A DNA stretch of 60,617 bases from Bradyrhizobium tropiciagri (GCF_001189845.1 NZ_LFLZ01000056.1:1-60617), one strand, 5' to 3'. Shown: positions 7,731 through 17,850, numbered from the stretch's first letter. Notes: generated by a model from the sequence alone, not told the origin. Program-made: numbers and translations.

Positions 7731-9256
7731 ATGAGAGTCGCAAACATCAGCTGTGACGCACATGGAACGATCAAACGAGCTATACTAACTTCAGCGGCAA
7801 GCTTGATCGCGTTAGGAGGGGCACAGGCGGCTGACCTTCCCTTGAAGGCCAAGGCAGTTGAGTACGTGAAAGGTTGCTCGCTGTATGGTGCCGGATTCTA
7901 CTACATTCCGGGGACCGATACCTGCATTAAACTGGGTGGGTATCTGCGCGCTGAGACAAACCTCTTGCCAGGTCGCGTGAACGGCGTGACCGGCGCCAAC
8001 AACCGTCTCGGCAACTATTACGCCGCCCGTTCTCGTGAAGGCTTAACATCGATACCCGCACGGCGACTGAGTACGGGGTAGTCCGGACGTATTTCGACGT
8101 GCTTCTACAGTGGACTACGGGGGGCTACGCCGCTGCTGGCGTTGGCCTCAACGGCGGCGCCACGACGTACTCCGGTGATCCCGTCGCAGGCGGTTCATTC
8201 CTCCTGAACTACGCGTTCATCCAGTTCGCGGGTTTCACCTTCGGTCAGGCGCAGTCGCAATTTAATACGCCTTGGCTCGAGTATCCGGCGAACATCTTCT
8301 TCGAGCTGCCGGGCAGCGGCGGCGGGGACGCCGTGAATCAGTTCACGTATACAGCCGACTTCGGTCAGGGCATCACAGCTTCCTTTTCGGCCCAGGATCA
8401 GGTCGCCAGATACACCACAAATATCTGGAACGTGAGCGTCGCGACTCCCACAGGTCTAGCGACCGGTGCGTACGGTGCCAGCGACATCGGGGGTGCGCGA
8501 GCTCCAGATCTCGTTGCTATGCTTCGTGTTGACCAGGCCTGGGGTCTCTTTCAGAGCTCAGTCGCTGCACATGACAACCATGCCGCGTATTACGGCGCCA
8601 CCGAGTTGACCGGTCATCCGGATGACAAGTGGGGCTGGGCTGGACAGTTGGCACTGTCGATCAAGAACATCCCGACTGGTCCGGGTGACACGATCAATGT
8701 GACTGGGGTGTATGCTCACGGTGCAAGTCGCTATGCCTTCAACAGCTATATGTCGACGACTTACGCGATGTACGGTAGTACGGGCGTGGCGGGGGCTTAC
8801 CAAAGTCTCGGAATCGGCGGTGTGTCTGACTCCATCTTCGCCGGTGCCGTCCAGGAGCTGACCACGACCTATGGCGTCAACGCTGGGTACAACCACAACT
8901 GGGATCCATACTGGACGACTAGTCTGTTTGGAGGGTGGGGTGCTACCCGGTATAACAGCGCAGCCAAGGGCTACATCTGCGGTGCATTCGTCGCAGGCCT
9001 GGCGCTTTCGAGCGGGGGGGCCGGTTGCAATCCCGACTTCAACTACGCGGTTGTTGGTACACGCACAATCTGGTCACCGATGAAGAACCTCGCGTTTACG
9101 GCCGAGCTGGGTTACACAATGCTCGATCAAAAGTACGCGGGCGGAAGTACTGTGAGGCTACCGCCCCAGTCCGGTATCGCCAAGCCGGGTGCTACGTATG
9201 AGCTGAAGGACCAGAGCGCGGTGAGCATCCTCCTGCGCGCGCAGCGAAATTGGTGA
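7731..9256 (+). CDS. Outer-membrane porin (Bradyrhizobium type), one frameshift
   Basis: A signal peptide (AILTSAASLIALGGAQAADLP) is followed by the family's KGCSLYGAGFYYIPGTDTCIKLGGYLRAE, which includes the conserved disulphide pair, and then a long beta-strand-rich barrel ending in an aromatic-containing strand (SILLRAQRNW). The reading frame breaks at 8043-8045: inserting one base in GGCTTAAC restores EGFNIDTRTATEYG and a continuous protein of about 508 residues, the normal size for this family. It is either a pseudogene or a sequencing error in a short homopolymer. With the operator upstream, it probably admits the small anionic substrate used by the neighbouring catabolic genes. Confidence 0.88.
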
Positions 9257-9288
9257 GATCCTTTCAATCAAAAGTAAGAGAAAGGATC
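9257..9288 (+). terminator. Hairpin after the porin gene
   Basis: A perfect 9-base inverted repeat, GATCCTTTC...GAAAGGATC, starts right after the porin stop codon, with a 14-base loop. No clear T run follows on the plus strand, so it may stabilise the 3' end rather than terminate intrinsically. Confidence 0.45.
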
Positions 9289-9523
9289 GCTCGGAAAAAA
9301 TTGGTAAAGCCGGGGCGGCCCCCCTGAGCAGGTCGCTACCTGTTTTAGATGTCCGAGGAAGGTCTCCGATATGCTCGTCGGAAGCCTTTTGGCTCTAGAG
9401 GCTGCGAGCCCACGTGCAGGCACTATCAGCGTGCCGATGGCACGCTCATCTTAGCACTTCCCGCCATGGTCATCTACTGCCGGCTGGAGGACGAGGACCT
9501 TCGCGGCGGCGCGCCGAACACCT

Positions 9524-10396
9524 TCAGCGCAGGAAGCGAGCTTCAGCTGCCTTAATCTCGTCCATCCTCTGAAGCCTGAAAACCTCCTCAACTGGCAGAA
9601 TGTCCTTGTGCACATTCTGGACGCCGCCGTCGGCGATTATCCGACGGAAGGTCTCCTGCATGGCAGTTGCAGCAGCGCGGACACCGTAGTTGCCGTAGAT
9701 CATCATGCGAATATTACCGAGTGCCTTGACGCGTTCGGCGTCCAGATCCGGGTAAGCGTTCGGCACGATCACCAATGGCACCAATTTGTTCCAGGCGCGC
9801 GAAAAGCTTTCGATCTCCAGGGGATCCTTCTCTTTCGAATGGATCAGGATCATGTCGGCTCCGGCGTCCACGTAGGCGCTCGCCCGATGCAGGGCCTCGG
9901 CTTCTCCAAGGCCCGCGATCAGAGCTTCGGTACGAGCGATGACGAGGAAATCCGGATCCTGCCGTGTGGCGACGGCCGCCGCAATCTTGCCCTGGAACTC
10001 TTCAATGCGCAGCAATTGCTGGCGTCCGCCGGCAACAAGGCTTGTTACCTTCGGAAAGGTCTTGTCTTCGATGACGACGGCACTGGTACCGGCTCGCTCG
10101 TATTCCCTGATCGCATGGATGACATTGATGGCATTCCCATAGCCGGTATCGATATCGGCAACGATCGGCAGCGTCGTGCGTCCGGCGATCGCCCGCAACA
10201 TGTCGAGATGCTGTGTCATTGAGATCATGCTCATGTCCGCAACGCCGTAAAGTGCCGACAATTCGAACCCGGAGGCCCACAAGCCATCGAAACCGGCTTC
10301 TTCCGCGAGGATCGCCGAAAGCGGGCTATGGGCGGCCATGATGTGGACGAGGCCGGTGTCGGCCATGCGGGCGCGGAGCTGTTTGGCAGGGGACAT
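9524..10396 (-). CDS. palA: Phosphonopyruvate hydrolase
   Basis: A 290-residue member of the PEP mutase/isocitrate lyase superfamily that hydrolyses the C-P bond of phosphonopyruvate to pyruvate and phosphate. Visible hallmarks are MAAHSPLSAILAEEAGFDGLW, the Mg-binding ADIDTGYGN (Asp81, Asp83), and the gating loop EDKTFPKVTS at 110-119. Thr118 occupies the position that is Asn in PEP mutases; this Thr is characteristic of the Variovorax hydrolase, which is nearly the same length. The start at 10396 fits the family N-terminus. It lies 11 bases downstream of palB in the same operon, an arrangement that implies phosphonoalanine transamination followed by C-P cleavage. Confidence 0.85.
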   Translation of the reverse strand: MSPAKQLRARMADTGLVHIMAAHSPLSAILAEEAGFDGLWASGFELSALYGVADMSMISMTQHLDMLRAIAGRTTLPIVADIDTGYGNAINVIHAIREYERAGTSAVVIEDKTFPKVTSLVAGGRQQLLRIEEFQGKIAAAVATRQDPDFLVIARTEALIAGLGEAEALHRASAYVDAGADMILIHSKEKDPLEIESFSRAWNKLVPLVIVPNAYPDLDAERVKALGNIRMMIYGNYGVRAAATAMQETFRRIIADGGVQNVHKDILPVEEVFRLQRMDEIKAAEARFLR

Positions 10397-10407
10397 CGGG
10401 ATATCTT

Positions 10408-11607
10408 TCAGGTGAGGACCGCGCAGGCGGCGATGATGCGGTCGCAGGCGCGACTGAGGTCCTCGAGCGAGGAGGCATAGGAAATGCGAATATAGGGCGA
10501 CGCCATGAAGCCGCTGCCGGGCACGACTGCTACGGCAAAATGGTCGAGCAGATACATCGCAAAATCCGTGTCGGTTTCGATGATTGTACCATTCGGCGTG
10601 CGCTTGCCGATAACACCTGCACAGGAGGGGAAAGCGTAGAAAGCACCGTCCGGCATCCGGCATGAGAGTCCATCGGCCTGGTTCAGCCTGGCGACAACGA
10701 GATCGCGGCGCCGCAGAAAAGCGCTCGCGAATTGCTCGATATGCTTCCTGCCGCCGGCGAGCGCCTCGATAGCGGCATATTGCGATATCGAGCTGGTGTG
10801 CGAAGAAGTCTGGCTCTGGATCAAGTTCATGGCCTTGATCAGCGACAACGGCCCCGCGCCATAGCCGACGCGCCAACCGGTCATTGCGTCGGCTTTGGAT
10901 ACACCGTTGACCGTCAGCGTGCGGTGGTAAAGGTCAGGCTCGATTGCGGCAATCGTGGCGAAGTCGGCGTTGTAGGTGAGTTTTTCATAGATATCGTCGG
11001 ACAGCACGTAGACATGCGCATGGCGGCGGAGCACCGCGGCGATCGCCAGAAGCTCGCTTCGGCTGTAAACCGCTCCAGTCGGATTGCAGGGCGAATTCAG
11101 CATCAGCCACTTGGTGCGAGACGTGACCGCTGCTTCCAACGCCTCCGGGCGCAACTTGAAGCCACGGGATTCATCGCAGGCGACGAGAACCGGCTTGCCG
11201 CCGGCGAGCGCCACCATGTCGGGATAGGAGACCCAGCACGGCGTCGGGATTACTACCTCGTCACCTGCGTCGAGGCTGGCGAAGAGCGCGTTGAAGACGA
11301 CCTGCTTGGCGCCGCAGGCGACAGTGATCTGGTCGATCCCGTAGTCGAGACCGTGATCGCGTTCGAAGCTCTTTCGGATCGCCTCGCGCAGCTGCTTGAT
11401 TCCGGAGACCGGGGTGTATTTCGTCCGCCCGTCGCGGATTGCCCGGATGCCGGCCTCACAGACAGCGGACGGCGTGTTGAAATCCGGTTCGCCCGCACTG
11501 AGCGTGATCACGTCGGCGCCCTGATCGCGCAGCTCAGCGGCTCGCGCGGTCATGGCCTTGGTTTCAGATGGACGGATAGCTCTGAGCCGTTCTGCAATGA
11601 GAGACAA
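10408..11607 (-). CDS. palB: Class I aminotransferase, probable phosphonoalanine transaminase
   Basis: A 399-residue aspartate-aminotransferase-type PLP enzyme: ITLSAGEPDFNTP near the N-terminus, NSPCNPTGAVYS, the PLP lysine in VNGVSKADAMTGWRVGY, and the C-terminal substrate-binding Arg in SPYIRISYASS. It is immediately upstream of palA and co-directional, so it most likely converts 2-amino-3-phosphonopropionate (phosphonoalanine) to phosphonopyruvate. The substrate comes from context; the fold alone would fit many amino acids. A weak match to the LysR operator motif lies upstream on the minus strand at about 11684-11723. Confidence 0.78.
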   Translation of the reverse strand: MSLIAERLRAIRPSETKAMTARAAELRDQGADVITLSAGEPDFNTPSAVCEAGIRAIRDGRTKYTPVSGIKQLREAIRKSFERDHGLDYGIDQITVACGAKQVVFNALFASLDAGDEVVIPTPCWVSYPDMVALAGGKPVLVACDESRGFKLRPEALEAAVTSRTKWLMLNSPCNPTGAVYSRSELLAIAAVLRRHAHVYVLSDDIYEKLTYNADFATIAAIEPDLYHRTLTVNGVSKADAMTGWRVGYGAGPLSLIKAMNLIQSQTSSHTSSISQYAAIEALAGGRKHIEQFASAFLRRRDLVVARLNQADGLSCRMPDGAFYAFPSCAGVIGKRTPNGTIIETDTDFAMYLLDHFAVAVVPGSGFMASPYIRISYASSLEDLSRACDRIIAACAVLT

Positions 11608-12317
11608 AATGGAGCACCTGCGAGGTTCAATGGAAGGTTTGCGAGCGGCTTCTACTCATTCGCAAACGGGCTCTCCAATCGGCTAATCGCATTCTTGTAT
11701 GACGTATACGACAATTGCGATACTGCTTCCGCCGACTTTGGCCCAGCGCGGTGACCTCCACCGGTCAGACAAGTACGGCCGCCATCGCCTGCGATAGGCT
11801 TGTTGTAAGCATCATTAGATAAGCGTCATTAGAATCGTCGGTAGCTGAGCTCGGGACGACTCTGAGATTGTTGCCAACCCGCGTCACGTTCGAGAGCGCC
11901 AATCAACGGCGCAACGGCATTCACTAAAGAGCTCTTGTTTCCGAAATCTGTCCCCATGCGGGAAACATGATCGCATATACGCACGTCCCTATCGGATTAT
12001 TCGATGATGGTCATCCGACTGTAGCAATTCGGCTTTCTAACGTCTTGCGCGTCAGAACACGCCCAAACGGGATATGCGATCCCGGTACCGTGCTCCGAAA
12101 CGCCTACATGATGATTGGGAAGTGACGGTTATGGCATTCGTATTCATCGACGCTCTCCGAAGAAAGTGCCGCCTGAACTTTGCAAACCGGGCCGACACGG
12201 CGGGCTGCGCCGAGTGCGGCCGGCCGAGCAATGCACGCGCCATCCGGTTCAGCGGCGCTTCCGGCGGGAAGCAGAATCCGATCACGCAACGAACATGCCG
12301 ATGCGGGAGATCGCCCG
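11608..12317. promoter_or_regulatory. Divergent promoter region of palBA and the ABC transporter
   Basis: About 700 bases between the divergent palBA and permease operons. It contains LysR operator copy 3 at 11991-12025 and a weaker related sequence on the minus strand at 11684-11723. A 64-codon ORF starting at 12131 overlaps the permease start; it has several cysteines, but I do not recognise it and do not call it. Confidence 0.5.
11991..12025 (+). promoter_or_regulatory. LysR-type operator, copy 3 (ABC transporter permeases)
   Basis: A perfect ATCG-N7-CGAT dyad followed by GTCATCCGACTGTAGC. It lies 290 bases upstream of the first permease gene and 385 bases from the palB start, so it could serve either promoter. 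Confidence 0.65.
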
Positions 12318-13286
12318 ATGAGTGAGCCCCCTGCTCCTTCCGCCGTCTCCAACAAAGCGTCCCGGATCGCCGGCCTTCGAACATCTTCCGCGATCTTATC
12401 AGGGCGCACGCGTACGTTGACAGAAGCGCTGGCAGCTTGGACCCTGGCCGGGCCGGCGGTATTCTTTTTGCTGGTCCTGTTTCTCCTGCCGGTGATTAGC
12501 GTATTCGTCATCGCGCTCACGGACTGGCAATTCGGCGCGGGAACGCTTTCCTTCGTCGGGCTTGCCAACTTTCGCGCGATCTTTGCTGACGCTGGCTTCA
12601 GAGCCTCGCTCATCGACACTGTGCTGTATGTTCTGATCGTCGTGCCGGCCACCGTCGTACTCGGCCTTCTGATTGCGCTTCTGATCGAATGTGGAAAGTC
12701 CTGCCGCTCGTTTTACCGCGCCATCCACTTTCTGCCATTCATGGCGACGCTCACGGCCATGGCCATCGCTTGGGAGGCGTTGCTGCATCCCACGATCGGC
12801 CTCGTCAACCAGATTCTCTCCGCCATCGGCCTGCCTACCGCCAACTGGCTGCGCGACGAGTATACGGCTCTGCCGGTGCTGGCTGTCATCGGTGTTTGGC
12901 AAAACCTCGGTTATGCCATGGTGTTGTTCCTCGCCGGTCTCAAGAGCATCCCGCAGGATCTCTATGATGCTGCCAATGTAGATGGTGCCGACTTCTGGTT
13001 CGACCGGCTGCGCATCGTCACCCTCCCGATGCTCGGGCCCGTCTCCATGTTTGTCGTGATTGTGGTGGCTCTTCGCGCTTTCCAGGCATTCGATACGATC
13101 CAGATCTTGACTCGGGGCGGCCCCGGCCATGCTTCCGAAGTGCTGCTCTATACGCTTTATCGTGAGAGCTTCGAGTACTTGCGCGCCGGATATGGTGCCG
13201 CCGTTGCCGTCGTGTTTCTCGCCATTGTCATGACGCTCACACTCGTGCAGGTGCGCGTCATGGACAACAAGGTGCACTACCAATGA
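12318..13286 (+). CDS. ABC transporter permease 1 (UgpA/MalF type)
   Basis: A 322-residue inner-membrane protein with six predicted hydrophobic segments after a 35-residue cytoplasmic lead. The coupling motif EAA---G is visible as LYDAANVDGADFWFDRLRIVTLPML near residue 225. GGAGAT lies just before ATG 12318. It overlaps the next permease by 4 bases (ATGA). The family imports sugars, glycerol-3-phosphate and some phosphonates; the substrate here is inferred from neighbours to be a phosphonate or related acid. Confidence 0.88.
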   Translation: MSEPPAPSAVSNKASRIAGLRTSSAILSGRTRTLTEALAAWTLAGPAVFFLLVLFLLPVISVFVIALTDWQFGAGTLSFVGLANFRAIFADAGFRASLIDTVLYVLIVVPATVVLGLLIALLIECGKSCRSFYRAIHFLPFMATLTAMAIAWEALLHPTIGLVNQILSAIGLPTANWLRDEYTALPVLAVIGVWQNLGYAMVLFLAGLKSIPQDLYDAANVDGADFWFDRLRIVTLPMLGPVSMFVVIVVALRAFQAFDTIQILTRGGPGHASEVLLYTLYRESFEYLRAGYGAAVAVVFLAIVMTLTLVQVRVMDNKVHYQ

Positions 13287-14131
13287 ACCCAACCAGCTCC
13301 AGCAATTGCTTGTCGCCAGCGGCCGCGATTCTTCGCCATGCCGTGCTGCTCGTGACCGGCGCGCTCACTCTCGTTCCGTTCGTGTGGATGCTGTCGCTAT
13401 CGATCAAGGCTCCGGGTGAGATCTTTCGGGCCAGCTTCTCCTTCTGGCCCGCGCAGTTTTACGGTGTCGAGAACTACACGAAGGCACTCACCAAAGCACC
13501 GTTGCTGCGCTACATGGGCAACGGCCTGATCGTCTGTGCTCTCGTCCTGGCGCTACAGATCATCGTCTGCGCGCCCTGTGCGTATGCTCTGGCCAAGCTG
13601 AGGTTTCACGGCCGCGACCTGCTTTTCGGAATGGTGCTTATCAGCCTGCTCCTGCCGTACCAGGTACTCTCGCTGCCGCTCTTCATCCTGGGTTATCAGA
13701 TCGGTATCCTCGACACGTATGCGGCGCTTGTCTTTCCATACGTAGTCTCGCCATTCGGCATCTTTCTGTTTCGTCAGTTCTTCAAGACCATTCCCGATGA
13801 TGTGGTCCATGCTGCTCGTCTCGACGGCCTTTCGGAATTGGCGATCGTCTGGAGGATCATGGTGCCGATGGCGCTTCCGGCCATCATCGCTTTCTCGATC
13901 TTTTCCGTAGTCAGCCACTGGAACGACCTCTTCTGGCCGCTGATCGCAGTGCGCTCCGAGAACATGATGCCGCCCCCGCTCGGCATCATGGCCTTCAGGA
14001 ATGAAGAGGCCGGCAATGACTACGGCCCACTCATGGCCGCGGCAACACTCGTCGTCCTACCCCTCATCATCGCATTTATCGTTGCACAGAAATGGTTCGT
14101 CGAGGGACTCACGGGTGGAGCAGTCAAGTGA
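13283..14131 (+). CDS. ABC transporter permease 2 (UgpE/MalG type)
   Basis: A 282-residue permease with six membrane segments and a MalG-like EAA loop (VVHAARLDGLSELAIVWRIMVPMALPA). Translationally coupled to permease 1. The C-terminal WFVEGLTGGAVK tail is typical of the subfamily. It pairs with the ATPase at 19089 and the binding protein at 20571, which are separated from it by four metabolic genes. Confidence 0.88.
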   Translation: MNPTSSSNCLSPAAAILRHAVLLVTGALTLVPFVWMLSLSIKAPGEIFRASFSFWPAQFYGVENYTKALTKAPLLRYMGNGLIVCALVLALQIIVCAPCAYALAKLRFHGRDLLFGMVLISLLLPYQVLSLPLFILGYQIGILDTYAALVFPYVVSPFGIFLFRQFFKTIPDDVVHAARLDGLSELAIVWRIMVPMALPAIIAFSIFSVVSHWNDLFWPLIAVRSENMMPPPLGIMAFRNEEAGNDYGPLMAAATLVVLPLIIAFIVAQKWFVEGLTGGAVK

Positions 14132-14310
14132 AGAGGCTCTGAAATTGTCTGGCATGAAAATCTTCAGCAATGGGATCATCCGGCGCAATTTACTGAACGC
14201 GTTGCCTGTTGCCCCGCCGTAGACAGGTCCGAAGAGGCGCTGAATGCCACGACGCAGACGGTGCGAGCCCCTGTAGCAGCCAAACTCACGAACTTCGACA
14301 AAGGTCCGAA

Positions 14311-14946
14311 ATGCAATTCAAATCCTCGCGGATGCACGAAATCTGTGCCTTGGCCCCAGTTATTCCTGCGCTTGTGGTCGAAGATGTGAGACATGCTCGA
14401 CCGCTGGCCGAAGCTCTAGTCGCGGGGGGGCTGGTCGCAATCGAAGTAACCCTTCGTACGCCGGCTGCTCTCGACGTCATCCGAGCAATGGTCGACATCC
14501 CTGGTTGCTCGATCGGGGCTGGTACATTGGTAACCCCTCGGGATGTACAGTCGGCCAAAGCCGCGGGGGCAGTCTTCGGCGTGTCCCCTGGCGCGACGGA
14601 CCAGTTGATCGCGGCGTGCGAGGCTGAGCAACTGCCGCTTCTTCCGGGTGCTTCCACGACCAGCGAGGCAATGACGTTGCTGGAGAAGGGCTACGACACG
14701 CTGAAATTCTTTCCGGCGGAAGCTTCCGGTGGTGTTGCCGCACTCAGATCAATCAGCGCGGCGCTACCGCGGATATCATTCTGTCCTTCCGGAGGGATCA
14801 CGCCTGCAAATGCACGGGAGTACTTTTCGGCGGCCCGCGTTGTTTGTGTCGGCGGGAACTGGGTCGCGCCGGCCGACACCATCAAAGCCGAGCATTGGAC
14901 AGAGATCGAAGCTTTGGCTCGCGAAGCAGTAAAGCTGAACAGCTGA
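14311..14946 (+). CDS. KDPG/KHG aldolase-family protein (Eda/DgaF-like)
   Basis: A 211-residue class I aldolase of the 2-keto-3-deoxy-6-phosphogluconate family: VIPALVVEDVRHARPLAEALVAGG, the EVTLRTPAAL motif with the catalytic Glu, IGAGTL, and the Schiff-base lysine in YDTLKFFPAEASGG. It normally splits a 2-keto-3-deoxy sugar acid to pyruvate and an aldehyde. I chose ATG 14311; an alternative Met is at 14332. It follows the permeases with a gap of about 180 bases and probably belongs to the same transcription unit, producing pyruvate as palA does. Confidence 0.85.
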   Translation: MQFKSSRMHEICALAPVIPALVVEDVRHARPLAEALVAGGLVAIEVTLRTPAALDVIRAMVDIPGCSIGAGTLVTPRDVQSAKAAGAVFGVSPGATDQLIAACEAEQLPLLPGASTTSEAMTLLEKGYDTLKFFPAEASGGVAALRSISAALPRISFCPSGGITPANAREYFSAARVVCVGGNWVAPADTIKAEHWTEIEALAREAVKLNS

Positions 14947-15037
14947 CTGCCTCTTTCACCGTGGGCCAGGAACAAGCGCGCGCTGGCCACGGGACATGAC
15001 GGCGACAAACGTGCCTATCGATCATCATAAGCGAAAC

Positions 15038-16333
15038 ATGTCAAACACCAAGCACATCGTCGTCATTGGCGCGGGAATTGTCGGTGCCGTCACCGGGCTC
15101 GAACTGGCACGTCGGGGCCACAGGGTTACCATCATCGAGCCCGGCGAACCCGGTGGCGAGCACGCAGCAAGTTACGGCAACGGCGGCTGGCTCAGCCCAA
15201 GCTTGGTGGTCCCGCTTTCGCTACCGGGGCTTTGGCGCAAGCTTCCGGGCTATCTCCTCGATCCGGTCGGTCCGCTTACCATCCGCTGGTGTCATCTGCC
15301 GCGGCTCGCCCCTTGGCTCATCCGGTTTCTCCTTGCCGGCCTTTCGGCGCGAAGGGTTGAGAAAACCGCCTGGGCGCTTCATCCCCTCGTCGCCGATTGT
15401 CATCTGCGCCACGATGAGTTAGCAGCCGAGGCCGGCGTTTCGGACTTAATCGAACGCAAAGGCCAGCTCCAGGTCTATCGCAGCCGTGCCGATTTTGAGG
15501 CCGAGGGGATGGGGATGACCTGGCACCTGCGGCGCCTGACAGGCTGCACCTGGACCGAACTCAATGCCGAGCAGATCCGCCTTCGCGAACCGGCACTTGA
15601 TCCGCGCTATACGTTCGGCGTTGTTCTCGACGGCTACAATTGCGTCAAGCCTGGCCTTTATGTTGCCGCGCTTGTGCGCCGTGCCCGAAGCCTCGGTGTC
15701 GAGCTCAAGCAAGCACGGGCGCTCGGGTTCCGCTCGGAGGGCGGTCGCGTCACGGCGGTCGTAACTGATGATGGCGATGTAGTCTGCGATGATGTGGTGA
15801 TCTCGGCCGGTGTCCACTCCAAGACGCTGGCGGCGGCGGCGGGGGATCGGGTCAGTCTCGAAGCCGAGCGGGGCTACCACGTTGAGATCTCGGACATGGA
15901 TCCGCTACCACGCAACCGTCTGCTGCTGATGGATGGTCCGATGGCCAACACGCCATCGCGCTTCGGCCTAAGGATTACCGGACACGTCGAATTCTCCCAT
16001 CTCGATGAGCCCGCCGACTGGCGGCGCGCAGAAGTTCTCAAGCAATTCACCATTGGGGCCTACAGGCTTACTCGCAATCCCGACCGAATCCGTTTCTGGA
16101 TGGGTGCGCGACCATCAACACCTGACTATCTGCCGGTCATTGGCCGGGCCAGCCGGCTTTCAAACGTAATACATGCGTTCGGTCATGGGCACATTGGAGT
16201 CGCATCGTCGCCTAACACCGCTCGCGCGGTCGCTGATATCATCGAAAACCGTCCACCACCTTTCGAACTCGCACCTTATTCGCCGCGACGCTTCTCTCTT
16301 CTCGGCCGGTTGCGGCCAATCGCTGCCGGCTAG
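15038..16333 (+). CDS. FAD-dependent D-amino-acid dehydrogenase-like oxidoreductase (DadA family)
   Basis: About 431 residues. A Rossmann FAD-binding motif (IVVIGAGIVGAVTGLELARRGHRVTIIE) opens the protein, followed by GEHAASYGNGGWLSPS and a C-terminal FAD-contact block (PDYLPVIGRASRLSNVIHAFGHGHIG). The start at 15038 places the Rossmann strand near the N-terminus as in the family. DadA-type enzymes oxidatively deaminate D- or N-alkyl amino acids, and related FAD oxidases act on N-methyl aminophosphonates. A decayed second oxidoreductase lies at 18331-18554. Confidence 0.82.
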   Translation: MSNTKHIVVIGAGIVGAVTGLELARRGHRVTIIEPGEPGGEHAASYGNGGWLSPSLVVPLSLPGLWRKLPGYLLDPVGPLTIRWCHLPRLAPWLIRFLLAGLSARRVEKTAWALHPLVADCHLRHDELAAEAGVSDLIERKGQLQVYRSRADFEAEGMGMTWHLRRLTGCTWTELNAEQIRLREPALDPRYTFGVVLDGYNCVKPGLYVAALVRRARSLGVELKQARALGFRSEGGRVTAVVTDDGDVVCDDVVISAGVHSKTLAAAAGDRVSLEAERGYHVEISDMDPLPRNRLLLMDGPMANTPSRFGLRITGHVEFSHLDEPADWRRAEVLKQFTIGAYRLTRNPDRIRFWMGARPSTPDYLPVIGRASRLSNVIHAFGHGHIGVASSPNTARAVADIIENRPPPFELAPYSPRRFSLLGRLRPIAAG

Positions 16334-16374
16334 ATCAGCCATAACCGTCCGAAAGCTCGAAGAGAGCAAGACCG

Positions 16375-17850
16375 ATGCCTGTCCGCTTCCTTATCGTCAG
16401 CTTCGATGGACTGCGCCCCGACCTCGTCGGTCCCGCGCTGACACCCAACCTCTGCCGATTGAAGGCCGCCGGGGTAACGCTCGCGAACCATCGCACGGTC
16501 TATCCGAGCGAGACGCGCTCGGCATTTCCGAGCCTCGTCACCGGCGCAACCACGGATCGACATGGAATGGTGGGCAACAAATACGTCGACCGCTCTATCA
16601 ATCCGTCGCGTTACATTGACACCTCCGACTCGGTGCTGTTGCGTCAACTCGACCTCGAAAGCGGAGGGCGGCTCTATTCAGCGCCGTCCCTCGGGGAGAT
16701 CCTGGCGACGGCCGGCCGCAGCCTCGCCGTGCTCGCCACCAACACTCCTGGCACAACCCGGCTCTTCCACCACAAGGCAGAAGACTTTGGCCACGTTCGG
16801 TTGTCCGGTCATTTTCGCGAGGCATGCACGCCGGACGATGCGCTAGCTGCCATCGAGGCGCAAATCGGCCCACTGAGCCCGGCGCCGCCAAATACGGAGC
16901 CTGATCGGGTCGGACAGGACTGGATTTCCTCCGCCTTCCTCGACGTCGTTTGGCCGCGATACAGGCCTGATGTCACGATCCTTTCCTATGGCGAGCCGGA
17001 CGTTACCTCGCATTTCCACGGCACAGGCGCGGAGGCGACGCGCTCAATCATTGCCCATTGCGACCGACAGTTTGGCCGCGTACTCGACTGGTGGGAGGCG
17101 GAGGGAAGGGGAGAGGGCGTACAGATATTCGCAACCTCTGACCATGGTCACATCACCGGCCATACTCGCGCGTCGGTTGCCGATACCGTACGCATCGCAG
17201 GCTTCAGCGCCGGCGTCGCGCCAGCACCGGATGTGGATGTGACGGTCGTGCCCGGTCAAGTCGGCGCCCTCTATCTCGCCGATCCGACTGAGGCGAAGAT
17301 TGCCCGGTTGGTCGCAGCTATTACATCCGAGGTATGGTGCGGGAATGTATTCACGCGGGCAAAGGACGCGATCAACGGCATCGCCCCTGGGAGCCTCTCG
17401 AATCGCCTCGTCTTCGCTGACCATGTTCGTGCGCCGGACATCGCCTTTTCCTTCCGCGCTGACGACACGATCGATCCGTTCGGTCTCGTAGGCTGCACGT
17501 TCTACGACAATGATCGCGGACCAGGCCTCGGCCTTCACGGCGGGTTACATCCGAAGGAACTTGCGGTGATCGGAATCGTCGCAGGATCAGCTTTTCCGAA
17601 CACCGGATCCGCGTCTTCCTTGCCATCGGGAATTTGCGATGTCGCGCCGACGATCCTCCATCTGCTCGGGATTGACGCGCCGACGTCGATTGGTGGGCGG
17701 GTACTTGGTGAGATTCTGCAGCCAAAATCGCGCCCAGAAGATATCCGTGGAGAAATCTTTGAAGCGCGACTCGGCAGTTATAAGCAGGTTCTTCGTCGCG
17801 TGGTGGTAGGCAACACCAGCTATGTTGAAAGCGGAATGGCCGGAATCTGA
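16375..17850 (+). CDS. Alkaline-phosphatase-superfamily hydrolase (phosphonoacetate hydrolase / NPP type)
   Basis: A 491-residue metalloenzyme. Metal-binding and nucleophile motifs are in order: VSFDGLRPD (first Asp), YPSETRSAFPSLVTGA (nucleophilic Thr), SYGEPDVTSHFHG (Asp...His), ATSDHGHITGH (Asp-His) and LGLHGGLHPKE (His). This pattern is shared by nucleotide pyrophosphatase/phosphodiesterases and phosphonoacetate hydrolase (PhnA). It is somewhat longer than characterised PhnA. Given palA and palB nearby, action on a phosphonate or phosphonate monoester is the likeliest role, but a phosphodiesterase role cannot be excluded. Confidence 0.75.
   Translation: MPVRFLIVSFDGLRPDLVGPALTPNLCRLKAAGVTLANHRTVYPSETRSAFPSLVTGATTDRHGMVGNKYVDRSINPSRYIDTSDSVLLRQLDLESGGRLYSAPSLGEILATAGRSLAVLATNTPGTTRLFHHKAEDFGHVRLSGHFREACTPDDALAAIEAQIGPLSPAPPNTEPDRVGQDWISSAFLDVVWPRYRPDVTILSYGEPDVTSHFHGTGAEATRSIIAHCDRQFGRVLDWWEAEGRGEGVQIFATSDHGHITGHTRASVADTVRIAGFSAGVAPAPDVDVTVVPGQVGALYLADPTEAKIARLVAAITSEVWCGNVFTRAKDAINGIAPGSLSNRLVFADHVRAPDIAFSFRADDTIDPFGLVGCTFYDNDRGPGLGLHGGLHPKELAVIGIVAGSAFPNTGSASSLPSGICDVAPTILHLLGIDAPTSIGGRVLGEILQPKSRPEDIRGEIFEARLGSYKQVLRRVVVGNTSYVESGMAGI

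Noticed and set aside
12074..12325. ORF overlapping the first permease start
   Set aside because: Has five cysteines in its second half but no recognisable zinc motif and no ribosome site; competing frames are equally open.
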